This document shows, one piece after another, positions 26,881 through 36,500 of a DNA stretch of 64,000 bases. The translations under genes and the position numbers were made by a program. The first letter of the stretch is position 1; each line of letters begins with the position of its first letter. A model generated the notes under the pieces. The model did not search any database, was not told the DNA's origin, and was given only the letters and a program-made list of their open reading frames with translations. The stretch is from Leucobacter exalbidus. GTDB taxonomy: Bacteria; Actinomycetota; Actinomycetes; Actinomycetales; Microbacteriaceae. The DNA lies in assembly GCF_017834145.1 (NCBI RefSeq), contig NZ_JAFIDA010000001.1, positions 2,046,001-2,110,000 on the forward strand, read 5' to 3'.

Positions 26881-29473
26881 CGTTCAAGAGCCCGGCCTCA
26901 CCAGCATTTCTGATGGCCTCGGCCCGGGATCGTGCGCCCAGTTTGCGGTACACCTGCTTGAGCTGGGACTTAGTGGTTGCGGGGCTCACGAAGAGCGCAG
27001 CTGCAGCTGCAGCGGTGCTGCCGTGCTCGACCACGGCAATGAAGGTGCGATGCTCGGCGGGCGTCAGCGGCACAATCTCGCGTACAGAACTCTGCAGGCT
27101 GAATTCGGCGGGGAGTTCGGGCACGAGACGTGCCAGGGCTTCAGCTGCATCGCGGGGGATCACCCGCATCGGGAGCGTGAGCGCATACTCCTGCATCAGG
27201 TTTGCCGCGCGCTGGGCTGCAGTGCGTGCGCCGTCGAGGTCGTCGACGCGTCGAGCGCACTCTGCCTGCAGCAGTAGATACTCGGCGCGCCTGCGGGGCT
27301 GGTTCGCGACGATCTCTTGGCGTTCAAGCCCCGCTGCGATGGCCCCGGCGATGAGCGGCTCCCCGCGTCGCAGCTCGGTAAAGACCGACTCAATGCCGTC
27401 GCCGAGGAGGCGTTTGCGGGGCGAGAGGGGTTGGCCTGACTGCCACTGCAGCCGGGCTTTCAGCTCTTGCAACACCTGGTGGGTGGCGCCAAAGAGGGTC
27501 GTGGCATTGCGCCTGCGGGTGATGTTTGTGGTGAGCCGGTGCAGGGCCTCATTCGGGCCGAGGCGAGTTTCAGTGATGAGCGCATCGAGCACCACCAGGT
27601 ATGGCCAGTGTTCGATGGTTTCGAAGTGAGGGGCAAGTGCTTCGAGATGCTGGGCCGCGGTATCGGCGTCACCCGTCTCGAGCGCGCTGAGCGCAGCCGC
27701 GATGCGGTACCCGGTGCCGATATAGGCGCTGTCCCAGCCGACGGGCACCTGGGTGTCTTGGGCCTCGCTGATGAGCGTGTGCGCGGCGGGCATATCGCCA
27801 CGCCACGCGGCAGACCACGTGATGAGCGCCAGCGCGTGTGCGCGTGCCGCGTGCAACATGAGTGTGGAGTCAGTGCGCAGGGGCTGCACCATGCGCTCGG
27901 CCTCGGCAAATTGGCCCGCGTGCAGCAGCGTAATTGCCGAGTGGGTGAGCGCCAGCTGCAGCGGCCCGCCGTACGTTTTGATGTCATCATCGGTGAGGGT
28001 GCCGAGGGTGATCCGCACGCGCTCGACCATACGCAGCGCGAGTGATTCGTTGCCCACGAGCCTGCCGGCCACCATGCGCAGGCCAGCCGCCACCGCACCG
28101 GTAATGCCTACGCTTTCAGATTCCACCGCGAGCGGGCGGCCGGCCAATATTTTGAGCCCATTGATGGCTCGGCCGGCGCGATTGGATGGATACGCATACT
28201 CTTCGAGCAGCGCAAACGTCTCAATCACGGGGTAGCGCTCCCGAACCGACGCCGGAATATCAGATAACCAAAGCTGCGGTCTTCTGCGCACAATGGCGGC
28301 CGAAGTGACCCGACGCACCAGCAGCTCGGAAACGAGGTCCCACTGCTCTGACTTCACGGCGCTCACCACCGCGAACTGCACTCGCACATCACGAAACGCG
28401 TGTGCGGCGCGCGCGTGCACGGCCTGCAACTGCTGCGGGGTGAGTAACGCCGCAGCCCGAGCGGCCAACTCGACGCGCAGCAGGTCGTGGTGCCGATACC
28501 ACCTCGTGCCGTGGTCATCGACCCAGTGCGCGAAACTTGCCTCGAGGCCAGCCTCAAGGGTGTCTGCTACGAACTCTGGGGGCATCTGCAGTATCGCTGC
28601 AAGGGCCGGGGCAGAAACCTCGTCGAAGAGCGCCGAGACGCACACCACCTGCTGCACCTCGGGCGCACTGGAGTCGAGCAGCCGCGTCACCAGATTGCGA
28701 ATGAAGGCACTCGGCCGTGACGGGCCCTGCGGTGAACCGACACCCGCCTGGCCCTGATCATTGCGTTCCACAATGAGGGCTTGAGCTGCGAGCGGCCACC
28801 CTTTTGACGAGCGATACACTTGCTCGGCGATGCCCGCCCGTTCGCTCGCTGGCAGCTGCGGCGCTCGAAGCCGCACGAGCTCATCAACCTCGGGTCGGGT
28901 GAGCGCAAGGTCGACGCCAGTGAGCTCAGCAATGGGAATGGATAACCGGGCTGCCGGTGAAAGTAACTCGGGGTGCGTCTGCCGGGTGGTGACGAGAATG
29001 GTTAACGCCGACGTCGATTCAAGCGCACGAATGATGTCGAGTGCGCCGGGGCCATCAAGCACCGTGTGGATGTCGTCGAGCACCAGAAACAGCTTGCGTG
29101 CATGCTCAGTTAATGCCCGCGCCGCCGTGTGCGGGTCAACATGTGAGACGCCACCGGTCACGATGCGCTCGGCCAGGCTGTCGGGTGTGAAGAGCCTCGC
29201 CTCGTGAATCGTGTCAAAGATTCGCTGCCAGACGCCGTCTGATCCGGCATCGTTTTCTTCGAAGGGCACCCATACCGCGTCAGTGTGATGCGGGTCTCGA
29301 GCCACGAACGCTGCTGCGATCTGCGCGGCGATCACCGATTTACCGCTGCCCCCGCCACCCCGCAGCACAATCAGTGCTGGGTCGCCGTGAAGCGCGCGGT
29401 TCACGAGATCTGGGCGCGCCAAAACGGCGTACCGGTGCACGGGAAAGAAGTGAGTGCTGCGAGTGTCGACCAT
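26849..29473 (-). CDS. Large ATP-binding LuxR-family regulator (MalT/LAL-like)
   Basis: An 874-residue protein in the plan of STAND/LAL regulators. Walker A GGGGSGKS is at about residues 39-46 and Walker B LFLVLDDIH near 135. A long helical repeat region follows (residues about 330-790), then a C-terminal LuxR helix-turn-helix (LTPAEHRTFIAVVEHGSTA..SPATTKSQLKQVYRKLGARSRAEA). The ATPase switches the protein to an active oligomer on binding an inducer, as in MalT. The ATG at 29473 is preferred, with a weak AGCAGG upstream; a TTG 13 codons earlier is possible. The inducer is unknown. It overlaps the MFS gene and is divergent from the PEBP gene. Confidence 0.88.
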   Translation of the reverse strand: MVDTRSTHFFPVHRYAVLARPDLVNRALHGDPALIVLRGGGGSGKSVIAAQIAAAFVARDPHHTDAVWVPFEENDAGSDGVWQRIFDTIHEARLFTPDSLAERIVTGGVSHVDPHTAARALTEHARKLFLVLDDIHTVLDGPGALDIIRALESTSALTILVTTRQTHPELLSPAARLSIPIAELTGVDLALTRPEVDELVRLRAPQLPASERAGIAEQVYRSSKGWPLAAQALIVERNDQGQAGVGSPQGPSRPSAFIRNLVTRLLDSSAPEVQQVVCVSALFDEVSAPALAAILQMPPEFVADTLEAGLEASFAHWVDDHGTRWYRHHDLLRVELAARAAALLTPQQLQAVHARAAHAFRDVRVQFAVVSAVKSEQWDLVSELLVRRVTSAAIVRRRPQLWLSDIPASVRERYPVIETFALLEEYAYPSNRAGRAINGLKILAGRPLAVESESVGITGAVAAGLRMVAGRLVGNESLALRMVERVRITLGTLTDDDIKTYGGPLQLALTHSAITLLHAGQFAEAERMVQPLRTDSTLMLHAARAHALALITWSAAWRGDMPAAHTLISEAQDTQVPVGWDSAYIGTGYRIAAALSALETGDADTAAQHLEALAPHFETIEHWPYLVVLDALITETRLGPNEALHRLTTNITRRRNATTLFGATHQVLQELKARLQWQSGQPLSPRKRLLGDGIESVFTELRRGEPLIAGAIAAGLERQEIVANQPRRRAEYLLLQAECARRVDDLDGARTAAQRAANLMQEYALTLPMRVIPRDAAEALARLVPELPAEFSLQSSVREIVPLTPAEHRTFIAVVEHGSTAAAAAALFVSPATTKSQLKQVYRKLGARSRAEAIRNAGEAGLLNVDPESDASAQ

Positions 29474-29661
29474 TGACCTGCTGTTCGCCCCCAAGGAAAA
29501 CGTGCGCTTCAACCGAAGCTACCCAGCCAACTATAAGGGGCACAGAAGTGAACGCTATGAACGGGGGCAGAAAGCGCCGATACACTGCGGGGAGGAGAAC
29601 GATCTGCGCTCCAGCCGCGGCATACGCGGGCAGATCACCATTACGAGAAAGGGCTCGAAAC

Positions 29662-30222
29662 GTGGCACATGAGATCCAAGGGCGGGGCATCTTCAATCCC
29701 TACGCCGGTATGCGACAGGTCGCATCATTCACCCTGCTGAGCGATGACATTCGCGACGGCGAACCCCTGCCCGCCGAGGTGTACGCAGAGTACGCAGGCG
29801 GCGCCAATAGTTCACCTCAGCTCAGCTGGTCAGGTTTCCCCGCCGAAACGAAGAGCTTCGTCGTCACCTGCTTCGACCCCGATGCCCCCACCGGCTCGGG
29901 CTTCTGGCACTGGGCCGTCGCCAACATTCCCGCCGCAGTCACCGAGCTGTCAGCCGGTGCTGGCGCCGAGGGGGCCACGCACCTGCTGCCCGAGGGCGCC
30001 ATCACGATGCCCAACGAGAAGCGTGAACCCTCATTCACGGGAGCCGGCCCGCCCGAGCACACCGGCGTGCACCACTACTGGTTCGTCGTGCACGCCCTCG
30101 ACGTCGACCACATCGACATCGACCCGCAGTCCACCCCGGCCGTGCTCGGATTCATGATGCGCGAAGCCGTGCTCGCCCGCGCGATCATTGTCGCCACCGG
30201 CGAATTCGGGGGAGCGGCCTAA
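29662..30222 (+). CDS. PEBP family protein (YbhB/YbcL type)
   Basis: A 186-residue phosphatidylethanolamine-binding-protein fold. The anion-binding pocket motifs are present: SPQLSWSGFP, CFDPDAPTGSGFWHWAVANIP (split here by nothing) and HHYWFVVHALD. It is soluble and has no signal peptide. Bacterial members have no agreed function, although some inhibit proteases or kinases. The start is GTG at 29662, with GAAAGGG upstream; a longer open frame from 29374 is antisense to the LuxR gene. A GC-rich terminator follows the gene. Confidence 0.9.
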   Translation: MAHEIQGRGIFNPYAGMRQVASFTLLSDDIRDGEPLPAEVYAEYAGGANSSPQLSWSGFPAETKSFVVTCFDPDAPTGSGFWHWAVANIPAAVTELSAGAGAEGATHLLPEGAITMPNEKREPSFTGAGPPEHTGVHHYWFVVHALDVDHIDIDPQSTPAVLGFMMREAVLARAIIVATGEFGGAA

Positions 30223-30244
30223 CCGGCACACCCCACCCCACACC

Positions 30245-30283
30245 CCGCCGCCCCGTCACCAGATCGACCCCACGGGGCGGCGG
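30245..30283 (+). terminator. Terminator after the PEBP gene
   Basis: Perfect 12-bp stem CCGCCGCCCCGT (30245-30256) with ACGGGGCGGCGG (30272-30283). Confidence 0.8.
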
Positions 30284-30375
30284 CACTGTCACCAACCACC
30301 CATAAACACCCGCCCACGCGAGCAACGGCTTGGTTACAAAGCCACACCCGTTTGGGTGAATGCGCGGTGGGGCGG

Positions 30376-30452
30376 TTACGATGCTGGAAACGGCGTATTG
30401 CTGCGCCGTTCACCCACTCGCCTCGGCACCGCTGCCGCGGCCAGCATCGTAA
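30376..30452 (+). promoter_or_regulatory. Candidate structured leader (three-way junction) before an ABC transporter operon
   Basis: TTACGATGCTGG (30376-30387) pairs perfectly with CCAGCATCGTAA (30441-30452). Inside lie a 7-bp hairpin (30389-30395 with 30404-30410) and a 5-bp hairpin (CGGCA 30424-30428 with TGCCG 30433-30437), so the RNA can fold as a three-way junction. The last two bases of the closing stem are the first two of the ribosome site AAGGA, so closing the stem would hinder translation. A caveat: TACGAT at 30377-30382 also looks like a -10 box, in which case the left arm would be promoter DNA. Just upstream CACCC/GGGTG (30345-30358) forms another small hairpin. Confidence 0.45.
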
Positions 30453-30466
30453 GGATTCGATAGCAC

Positions 30467-31483
30467 ATGAGCCAGATCTCATTTCGCCGCCGCGCGCTCA
30501 CACTCGTAGGCATTGCCGCGGCCGCAACCCTCACCCTTTCTTCCTGCTCATCGGCTCCCGCCGAGAGCTCGGGCGCAGACGCCGCAGAGAAGATCACGAT
30601 CGGCATCAGCCAGCTCGCACCGCACCCCGCGCTCGACGCTGCCACCGAGGGCTTCAAGCAGGCCTTCTTCGACGCCGGCTACGAAGATGACAAAACCGTC
30701 GAGTTCGACGTGCAGAACGCCAACGGTGAGCAGTCGACTGCCGTCACGATCGCGCAGAGCTTCGCCTCCTCAGACCTCGACCTCGTGCTCGCCGTCGCCA
30801 CCCCCGCAGCGCAGGCCGCAGCGCAGGCGATCACCGACAAGCCCGTGCTCTTCACCGCCGTCACCGACGCGCTCGCCGCAGAGCTCGTCGATTCAGACGA
30901 AAAGCCCGGCGCTAACGTCACCGGCACGGTCGACGCGGTTCCCGAGGATGCCCTCGTGACCCAGTTCGAGCTCATCAAGGAGATTGACCCCGACGCCAAG
31001 AAGGTCGGCATCGTGTACGCATCGGGCGAGGTGAACTCTGAGGTGCAGGTCAAGAACGCTGAGTCCGTCGCCAAGGATCTCGACCTCGAGATCGTCACGA
31101 AGACCGTCACCACGGCCAACGACATCGCGCAGGCCACCGAGGCGCTCGGCGACGTTGACGCGATCTACGTACCCACCGACAACATGGTTGTCAACGGCAT
31201 CGCCTCGCTCGTGCAGGTGGCAGAGACCAAGCAGATCCCCGTGATCGGCGCCGAGCCCGGCACCGTCGAGGGCGGCGCCGTTGCCACCTACGGCATCGAT
31301 TACACCAAGCTCGGTAAGCAGACCGGCGAGATGGCTATCCGCATCCTCGAGGGCGCAGACCCTGCCACCACCCCCGTTGAAGAGCCGAGCGAGCTCAGCT
31401 ACGTTGTGAACACCGCGGCTGCGAAGCGCATGGGCGTGGAGATCCCCAAGGGGATTCTCGACCAGGCAACGGTCGTCGAGTAA
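30467..31483 (+). CDS. ABC transporter substrate-binding lipoprotein (COG2984 type)
   Basis: A 338-residue lipoprotein: the signal peptide ends in LSSCSS (Cys 27). The mature part follows the COG2984 pattern (ITIGISQLAPHPALDAATEGFKQ-like opening, LVLAVATPAAQAA, FTAVTDALAAELV, VNTAAAKRMGVEIP). These binding proteins are related to those for tryptophan/tyrosine (TrpX) in streptococci; the ligand in this organism is not known. The ATG has ribosome site AAGGA, which overlaps the closing stem of the candidate leader. It is first in an operon with a permease and an ATPase. Confidence 0.9.
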   Translation: MSQISFRRRALTLVGIAAAATLTLSSCSSAPAESSGADAAEKITIGISQLAPHPALDAATEGFKQAFFDAGYEDDKTVEFDVQNANGEQSTAVTIAQSFASSDLDLVLAVATPAAQAAAQAITDKPVLFTAVTDALAAELVDSDEKPGANVTGTVDAVPEDALVTQFELIKEIDPDAKKVGIVYASGEVNSEVQVKNAESVAKDLDLEIVTKTVTTANDIAQATEALGDVDAIYVPTDNMVVNGIASLVQVAETKQIPVIGAEPGTVEGGAVATYGIDYTKLGKQTGEMAIRILEGADPATTPVEEPSELSYVVNTAAAKRMGVEIPKGILDQATVVE

Positions 31484-31553
31484 CCAACGGTTTCTCGACT
31501 CGCGGGCCAGCAAGCTCGTAGGGGCGCGGTAACGTATCACGCATACCCTCACC

Positions 31554-31620
31554 GGCCCCCGCCGCCCATCAATCGGGCAGCGCGGGGGCCACAGTGCCAG
31601 GCGCGCATCGCGCCTGGCAC
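31554..31620 (+). terminator. Two intra-operon hairpins between binding-protein and permease genes
   Basis: GGCCCCCGC (31554-31562) pairs with GCGGGGGCC (31582-31590); directly after, GTGCCAGGCGCG (31594-31605) pairs with CGCGCCTGGCAC (31609-31620) around a CAT loop. Neither has a T tract. A tandem pair here probably lowers read-through into the permease gene or protects the upstream message. Confidence 0.7.
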
Positions 31621-31667
31621 TCGCCTTATCTTCGAGGCGAATGAACGCATGAAGGAACGGATAACGC

Positions 31668-32690
31668 ATGATCGGTGCGATCGAACTTGGCCTCATCTAC
31701 GGGGTGATGGCGCTTGGCGTCTATCTGACATTTCGGGTGCTGAACTTCCCTGACCTCACGGTCGACGGAAGTTTCACCACCGGAGCGGCCACCGCGGCCG
31801 CGCTGATCACCGCGGGCCACAACCCCGTGCTCGCCACTGCCGCGGGCGCCATCGTCGGCGTGATCGCGGGCGCCATCACGGGCCTGCTGCACACGAAGGG
31901 CAAGATCGACGGGCTGCTCGCCGGTATCTTGACCATGATCGCCCTGTGGTCGATCAACCTGCGCATCATGGGCACGGTGAAAGAGAACTCGGCGGTCGCG
32001 GCCAACCTGCCGCTGCTGCGCGCCGAGACCCTGTTCACCCCGCTGCGCGACGCGAACCTGCTCGGCAGCTGGGCAGGCATCGCGATCATCGCGGTGGGCG
32101 TGCTCGTGCTGAAGTTCTTGGTCGACTGGTTCTTGACCACCAACCTGGGTCTCGCGATTCAGGCCACGGGCGATAACGGCCCGATGATCCGCAGCTTCGG
32201 CGTCAGCACCGACGGCACCAAGATCCTCACGCTCGCAATTTCGAACGGCTTCGTGGGCCTGTGCGGCGCGCTCGTCGCCCAGTACCAGGGGTTCTCAGAC
32301 ATCAGCATGGGCGTCGGCCTGATTCTCGTCGGCCTCGCCTCGGTGATTCTCGGCCAGGCGATCTTCGGCCAGCGCTTCATCTGGGTCGCGACCCTCGCCG
32401 TGATCTTCGGCGCGGTGCTCTACCGCCTCATCATCTTCTATGCACTGCGCGTCGGCCTCGACCCCAACGACATGAAGCTCGTCACCGCGCTGCTCGTGGT
32501 GGCCGCGCTGCTGCTGCCCCGCTGGGGCTTGCTGCGCAAGATCCCCAAGCTGGGCAAGCGCGGCGGCAGCGTCGTGTTCGAGACGGTTCCTGCGGCGCCC
32601 AAACACGCTGATCCGGATCATGGCCCCGCGGCCGCGGCCGCCCCGGGCGCCGATGCCAGCGAGGCACCCGCACGAACGAGCGAGAGGTAA
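31668..32690 (+). CDS. ABC transporter permease (COG4120 type)
   Basis: A 340-residue permease of the branched-chain type fold with eight to ten hydrophobic helices. The family stretches VYLTFRVLNFPDLTVDGSFT and VGLCGALVAQYQGFSDISMGVGLIL are typical of the COG4120 permeases that pair with COG2984 binding proteins. The final 40 residues are a hydrophilic Ala/Pro/Asp-rich tail that includes a GATCCGGATC palindrome. The ATG at 31668 has AAGGAAC upstream. The ATPase gene follows five bases later. Confidence 0.9.
   Translation: MIGAIELGLIYGVMALGVYLTFRVLNFPDLTVDGSFTTGAATAAALITAGHNPVLATAAGAIVGVIAGAITGLLHTKGKIDGLLAGILTMIALWSINLRIMGTVKENSAVAANLPLLRAETLFTPLRDANLLGSWAGIAIIAVGVLVLKFLVDWFLTTNLGLAIQATGDNGPMIRSFGVSTDGTKILTLAISNGFVGLCGALVAQYQGFSDISMGVGLILVGLASVILGQAIFGQRFIWVATLAVIFGAVLYRLIIFYALRVGLDPNDMKLVTALLVVAALLLPRWGLLRKIPKLGKRGGSVVFETVPAAPKHADPDHGPAAAAAPGADASEAPARTSER
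32610..32619. repeat. GATCCGGATC palindrome, copy 6 (inside permease gene)
   Basis: Exact copy in the tail-coding part of the COG4120 permease gene, read as Asp-Pro-Asp-His. Confidence 0.8.
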
Positions 32691-32694
32691 GCGC

Positions 32695-33486
32695 ATGCTC
32701 AACATCGACACCATTGAGAAGACGTTCTTTGCGGGCACGATCAACGAACGGCGCGCGCTCGCCGGCCTGAACCTGCAGCTCGCCGAGGGTGATTTTGTCA
32801 CTGTCATCGGGTCAAACGGTGCGGGCAAGTCGACGCTGCTGAACGCGATTTCAGGTCGCTACACCGTTGATTCGGGCAGTATCGAGATCGATGGCACCCG
32901 GGTTAACAAGCTCAGCGAGCACCAGCGCGCGAAGTTCATCGGCCGGGTGTTTCAAGACCCGATGGCGGGCACGGCCCCCGAGCTCACCATCGAGCAGAAC
33001 CTGGCGCTCGCGGTGCGCCGCGGCAAGGTGCGTGGCTTAGGCCCCGCGCTCACCCGCCCGCTGCGCGAACGCTTTCGCACTGAACTGCAGTCGCTCGAGC
33101 TGGGGCTCGAGAACCGGCTCACCGCCAAGGTGGGGCTGCTGTCTGGCGGGCAACGCCAGGCGCTGTCGCTGTTGATGGCTGGGTTCACGCACCCGCGCAT
33201 TCTGCTGCTCGATGAGCACACGGCGGCGCTTGATCCGCAGCGCGCCGCGCTCGTGACCGAGCTCACCGATCGCATCGTGTCGCAGGGCGGCCTCACCACA
33301 TTGATGGTGACGCACAACATGGAGCAGGCGATTCAGCTGGGCAACCGCCTCATCATGATGCACGAGGGGCGCATCGTCTTCGAGGCTTCGGCCGAGCAGA
33401 AGAAAGCCCTCACGGTGCCGCTGCTGCTGGCCGAGTTCGCGAAGATCAAGGGCGCACAGCTCGACGATCGCGCGCTGCTCGCGTAG
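32695..33486 (+). CDS. ABC transporter ATPase (COG1101 type)
   Basis: A 263-residue ATPase, third part of the importer. Walker A is GSNGAGKST (about 40-48), signature LSGGQRQALSLLMA, Walker B ILLLDEHTAALDP and the switch His in LMVTHNMEQA. The DEHTAALDP form is typical of COG1101 subunits. The ATG at 32695 has GAGAGG as ribosome site. Together with the preceding genes it makes a complete importer, with the PutA-like gene 44 bases downstream having its own promoter. Confidence 0.92.
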   Translation: MLNIDTIEKTFFAGTINERRALAGLNLQLAEGDFVTVIGSNGAGKSTLLNAISGRYTVDSGSIEIDGTRVNKLSEHQRAKFIGRVFQDPMAGTAPELTIEQNLALAVRRGKVRGLGPALTRPLRERFRTELQSLELGLENRLTAKVGLLSGGQRQALSLLMAGFTHPRILLLDEHTAALDPQRAALVTELTDRIVSQGGLTTLMVTHNMEQAIQLGNRLIMMHEGRIVFEASAEQKKALTVPLLLAEFAKIKGAQLDDRALLA

Positions 33487-33530
33487 CGCGCCTCACCGCG
33501 CTCGCAGCGCACGCGACATACAGTGGGCGT

Positions 33531-36500
33531 ATGCCCGCCGTCGTCATCACCGCTGAACCGTTCTGGGACGAGCTTGTTGACCGCGCACTCGCGCGTGCGA
33601 CGGCCTGGAACGCCACCTCTCGTGACCTGTTTGCGGGGGTGACGGGCGACCCCGAGGGCGTCGAGTTCACCAGGCGACTGTTTGAACTGTTGCTCGGCGA
33701 TGATGACGCCGTCACGTCGGCGCTCGAGCTGAAGCGGCTCGCCCCCGAGGCGCCAGCGTCGATGCCCGCCCCCGACCGCCTGCTGCTGCGGGCGGGCGGG
33801 GCGGTGTCGCTCGGGCTGCCGTGGGCGGTGATGCCGGTGGTGCGCCGTTGGCTGCGTGACCGGCTCACCCACCTGGTGTTGGCCACGAGGTCACCGGGCG
33901 CAATCGCCGAGGCGCTGCGCCGGCACACCGACGCCCGCGTGATGCCCGTCGTGCGCCCGCTCGGTGACCGGGTGATCGGCCCGGCCGGGGTGGCCCGCGA
34001 GACGGCCCGCCTCATCGCACTCGCCTCGATGCCGGCGGTGACGCACCTCGTTGTCGACCCCGCGCGGCTCGTGCCCGGTGGCAGTGACTGGTCGGCCGAC
34101 GCTGATGCCGCGGCGACCGCGTGCGCGCTGCGCCCTATTTTGTTGGCCGCGCTCGAGCACCACACCGCGGTGCTGATCGAACCCACGAGTGTGCGCTGGG
34201 CGCGCCTCATCCCCACCATTCTTGAACTCGCGCTCGTCGACTCAGTGTTCGACCGGTTGCGGGTGGGCGTGGGCATCTTCGCCGAGCTGCCCGAATCAAG
34301 AGAGCTCTACAGCCAGGTCAGTCGGTGGGCGCTGCGCCGCGTCGCCGACGGCGGCGCCCCCGTTGAAGCCAGCATTAGCGTGGGCGGGGTCGCCGCGCAC
34401 GAGCGGGTGAGCGCGGTGCGCTCGGGGCTGCCCGTGCCCGTGGTGGAAGACGATGTGGCCATCGCCGCCCAGCAGCTGGCGCTGATCGAACTCGCCCTGC
34501 ACGCGGGCCGCGCGGCCGCGCTGCGCCCCATCATCGCGACCGAAGACCCGCTGATCATCGCCGCCGCCATTGAGGCCGCCGCGAAGCTCGGCTCACACGA
34601 CCTGTTCTCGGTGCGCATGCGCGCGGGGGTGGCCCCTGGCTTCGCCGAACGGCTCGCGGCCGAACGCCGCGTGGCCGGGACACCCGAGATTCCTGAGGTG
34701 CGCGTGTGCCTGCCGGTGACTGATCCGCGCGAGTACAACGGCGCGATCGATCTGCTGGTGCCGCTCGCCTTCGAGGGCGCCGCGCGCGCCCCCGAACGCG
34801 AGGAAGCGCGCGAAACGGTCTTTCGTGATGCCGCGGTGCTCGCCTGCCGCGATGCGCGCACCTCGCACCGCACCCAGTCGCGCAGCCGCGAGTGGGATCC
34901 CACCGAGCGCGACAGCGCACTGTTTTATCGCGCCCCCGATGAGGCAGCGCGCTTTGACACCGGCGGCCTCACCGCCGCGGTGCTGGGCCTCACCCGCGGC
35001 GAAACCGGCGAGATCGTGCTCACCGAGGTGACCGAGGCCCGCGCGATCCCCGTGGTCTCGGCGACCGGGTTCGCCAACGAACCCGACACCGATGCCTCGC
35101 GCGCCGAGAACCGCGACTGGGCACGCCGCATCGTGACGCTCGCCCGCGCCGACGTCGCTGCTGCTGCTGGTGCTGATGTGGTTGACGAAGCTCGCGTACC
35201 CGGTGCTGGGGGCGCGGCGAATGATCCGGATCCCGCGGCCAGTCACGCCATCGACACCGTTGACGCCCTCACCGCCGCGGCCCGCTGGCGCCGGCTTGGG
35301 CACGGTCAGCGCGCGATTCACCTGCGCCGGCTCGCGCTCGGCGCCGTGGCGGCGCGCGACCGCCTGCTGCGCACGCTTATCGCTGAGACCGGGGCGCCCG
35401 TGCGCGATATTGACGCAGAAATCGGCCGCATTGTCGACGCCGCGCGCTACACCGGGCAGCTCGCCGAGGGCCTCGCCGCCGTGCGCGGCGCGACCTTCAC
35501 CCCCGACGAGCTCGCGCTCGTGACGGGCGACGCCTGGGCCGGTATCGCTGCCCACGCCGAAGCCGTGCTCGCGGCGCTGGGGGCCGGCAGCGGGGTGCTG
35601 TGGGTGGCCCCGGCAAGCCTTGCGCAATCGGCCCGTGCGCTGCTCGAAGAGTGGGCCGCCGCGGGGCTGCCCGCCGGTAGCGTCACCCTCGAAGTGCTCA
35701 CGCACCCTGAGCAGCTCGCCGAACTTGACGAGGTGGGCGGGGTCGATCGTGCCATCGTGCTCGGTGATCGCTCCGCGGCGACCGCGCTCGCACATCGCCG
35801 CCCCGAGCTCACCGTCGAGGGCCGCTTTCTCGCCCGCGGCAGCATCATCGTGATGCCCTCGGCCGAGCTCTCGCACGCGGTCGATGACGTGATTGCCTCG
35901 GCGTTCACCGGCTCGCTGCTCGCCCGCGCCAACCAGGTGATTGTGGTGGGCAGTGTGGGGCGCGTGCGCCGCTTCACGCAGGCGCTCGCCGATGCGGTGC
36001 GCAGCCTGCGCGTGGGGGACTCTTCGCGCTCGCTTGCGGGCGACAGTACCGGTGAGGGTGGCGAGCACGATCCGCTCGCGGCCTGGGTTGGCCCGCTGCC
36101 CGTGCCGCCCACCGCCGCACAGCTGCGCGCGCTCACGACCCTCGAGCGTGGCGAACGCTGGGCCCAGCAGCCGGAGCCGCTCGCGGGCGATACCGGGAGC
36201 GACGCCGATCGTGATCGCAGCCGTGACCGTGACCGCGGCCCCGACAGCGATGGCCACCGTGACCCGGGCGAAGCTCACGCGGCCAGCGGGAGACTGCGGC
36301 GCCCCGGCGTGCGCGCGGGCGTTGCCGCACACTCACCCTTCTGGGCTGCCGCGGCGGGGCTACCCGTCATCGGTGTGGTGCATGCGCACACGCTGGCTGA
36401 GGGGATCCGGATCCAAAATTCGGCCGGCAGCGGTGCGGTCGCAGGCCTGCAATCGACCTCGCCCTCTGAGGTCGGGGTGTGGCTCGAGAACGCCGAAGCG

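Noticed and set aside
34593-36332. Long open frame on the minus strand inside the PutA-like gene (579 residues)
   Set aside because: GC-rich antisense shadow: composition is Arg/Gly/His-rich and no family features are seen.
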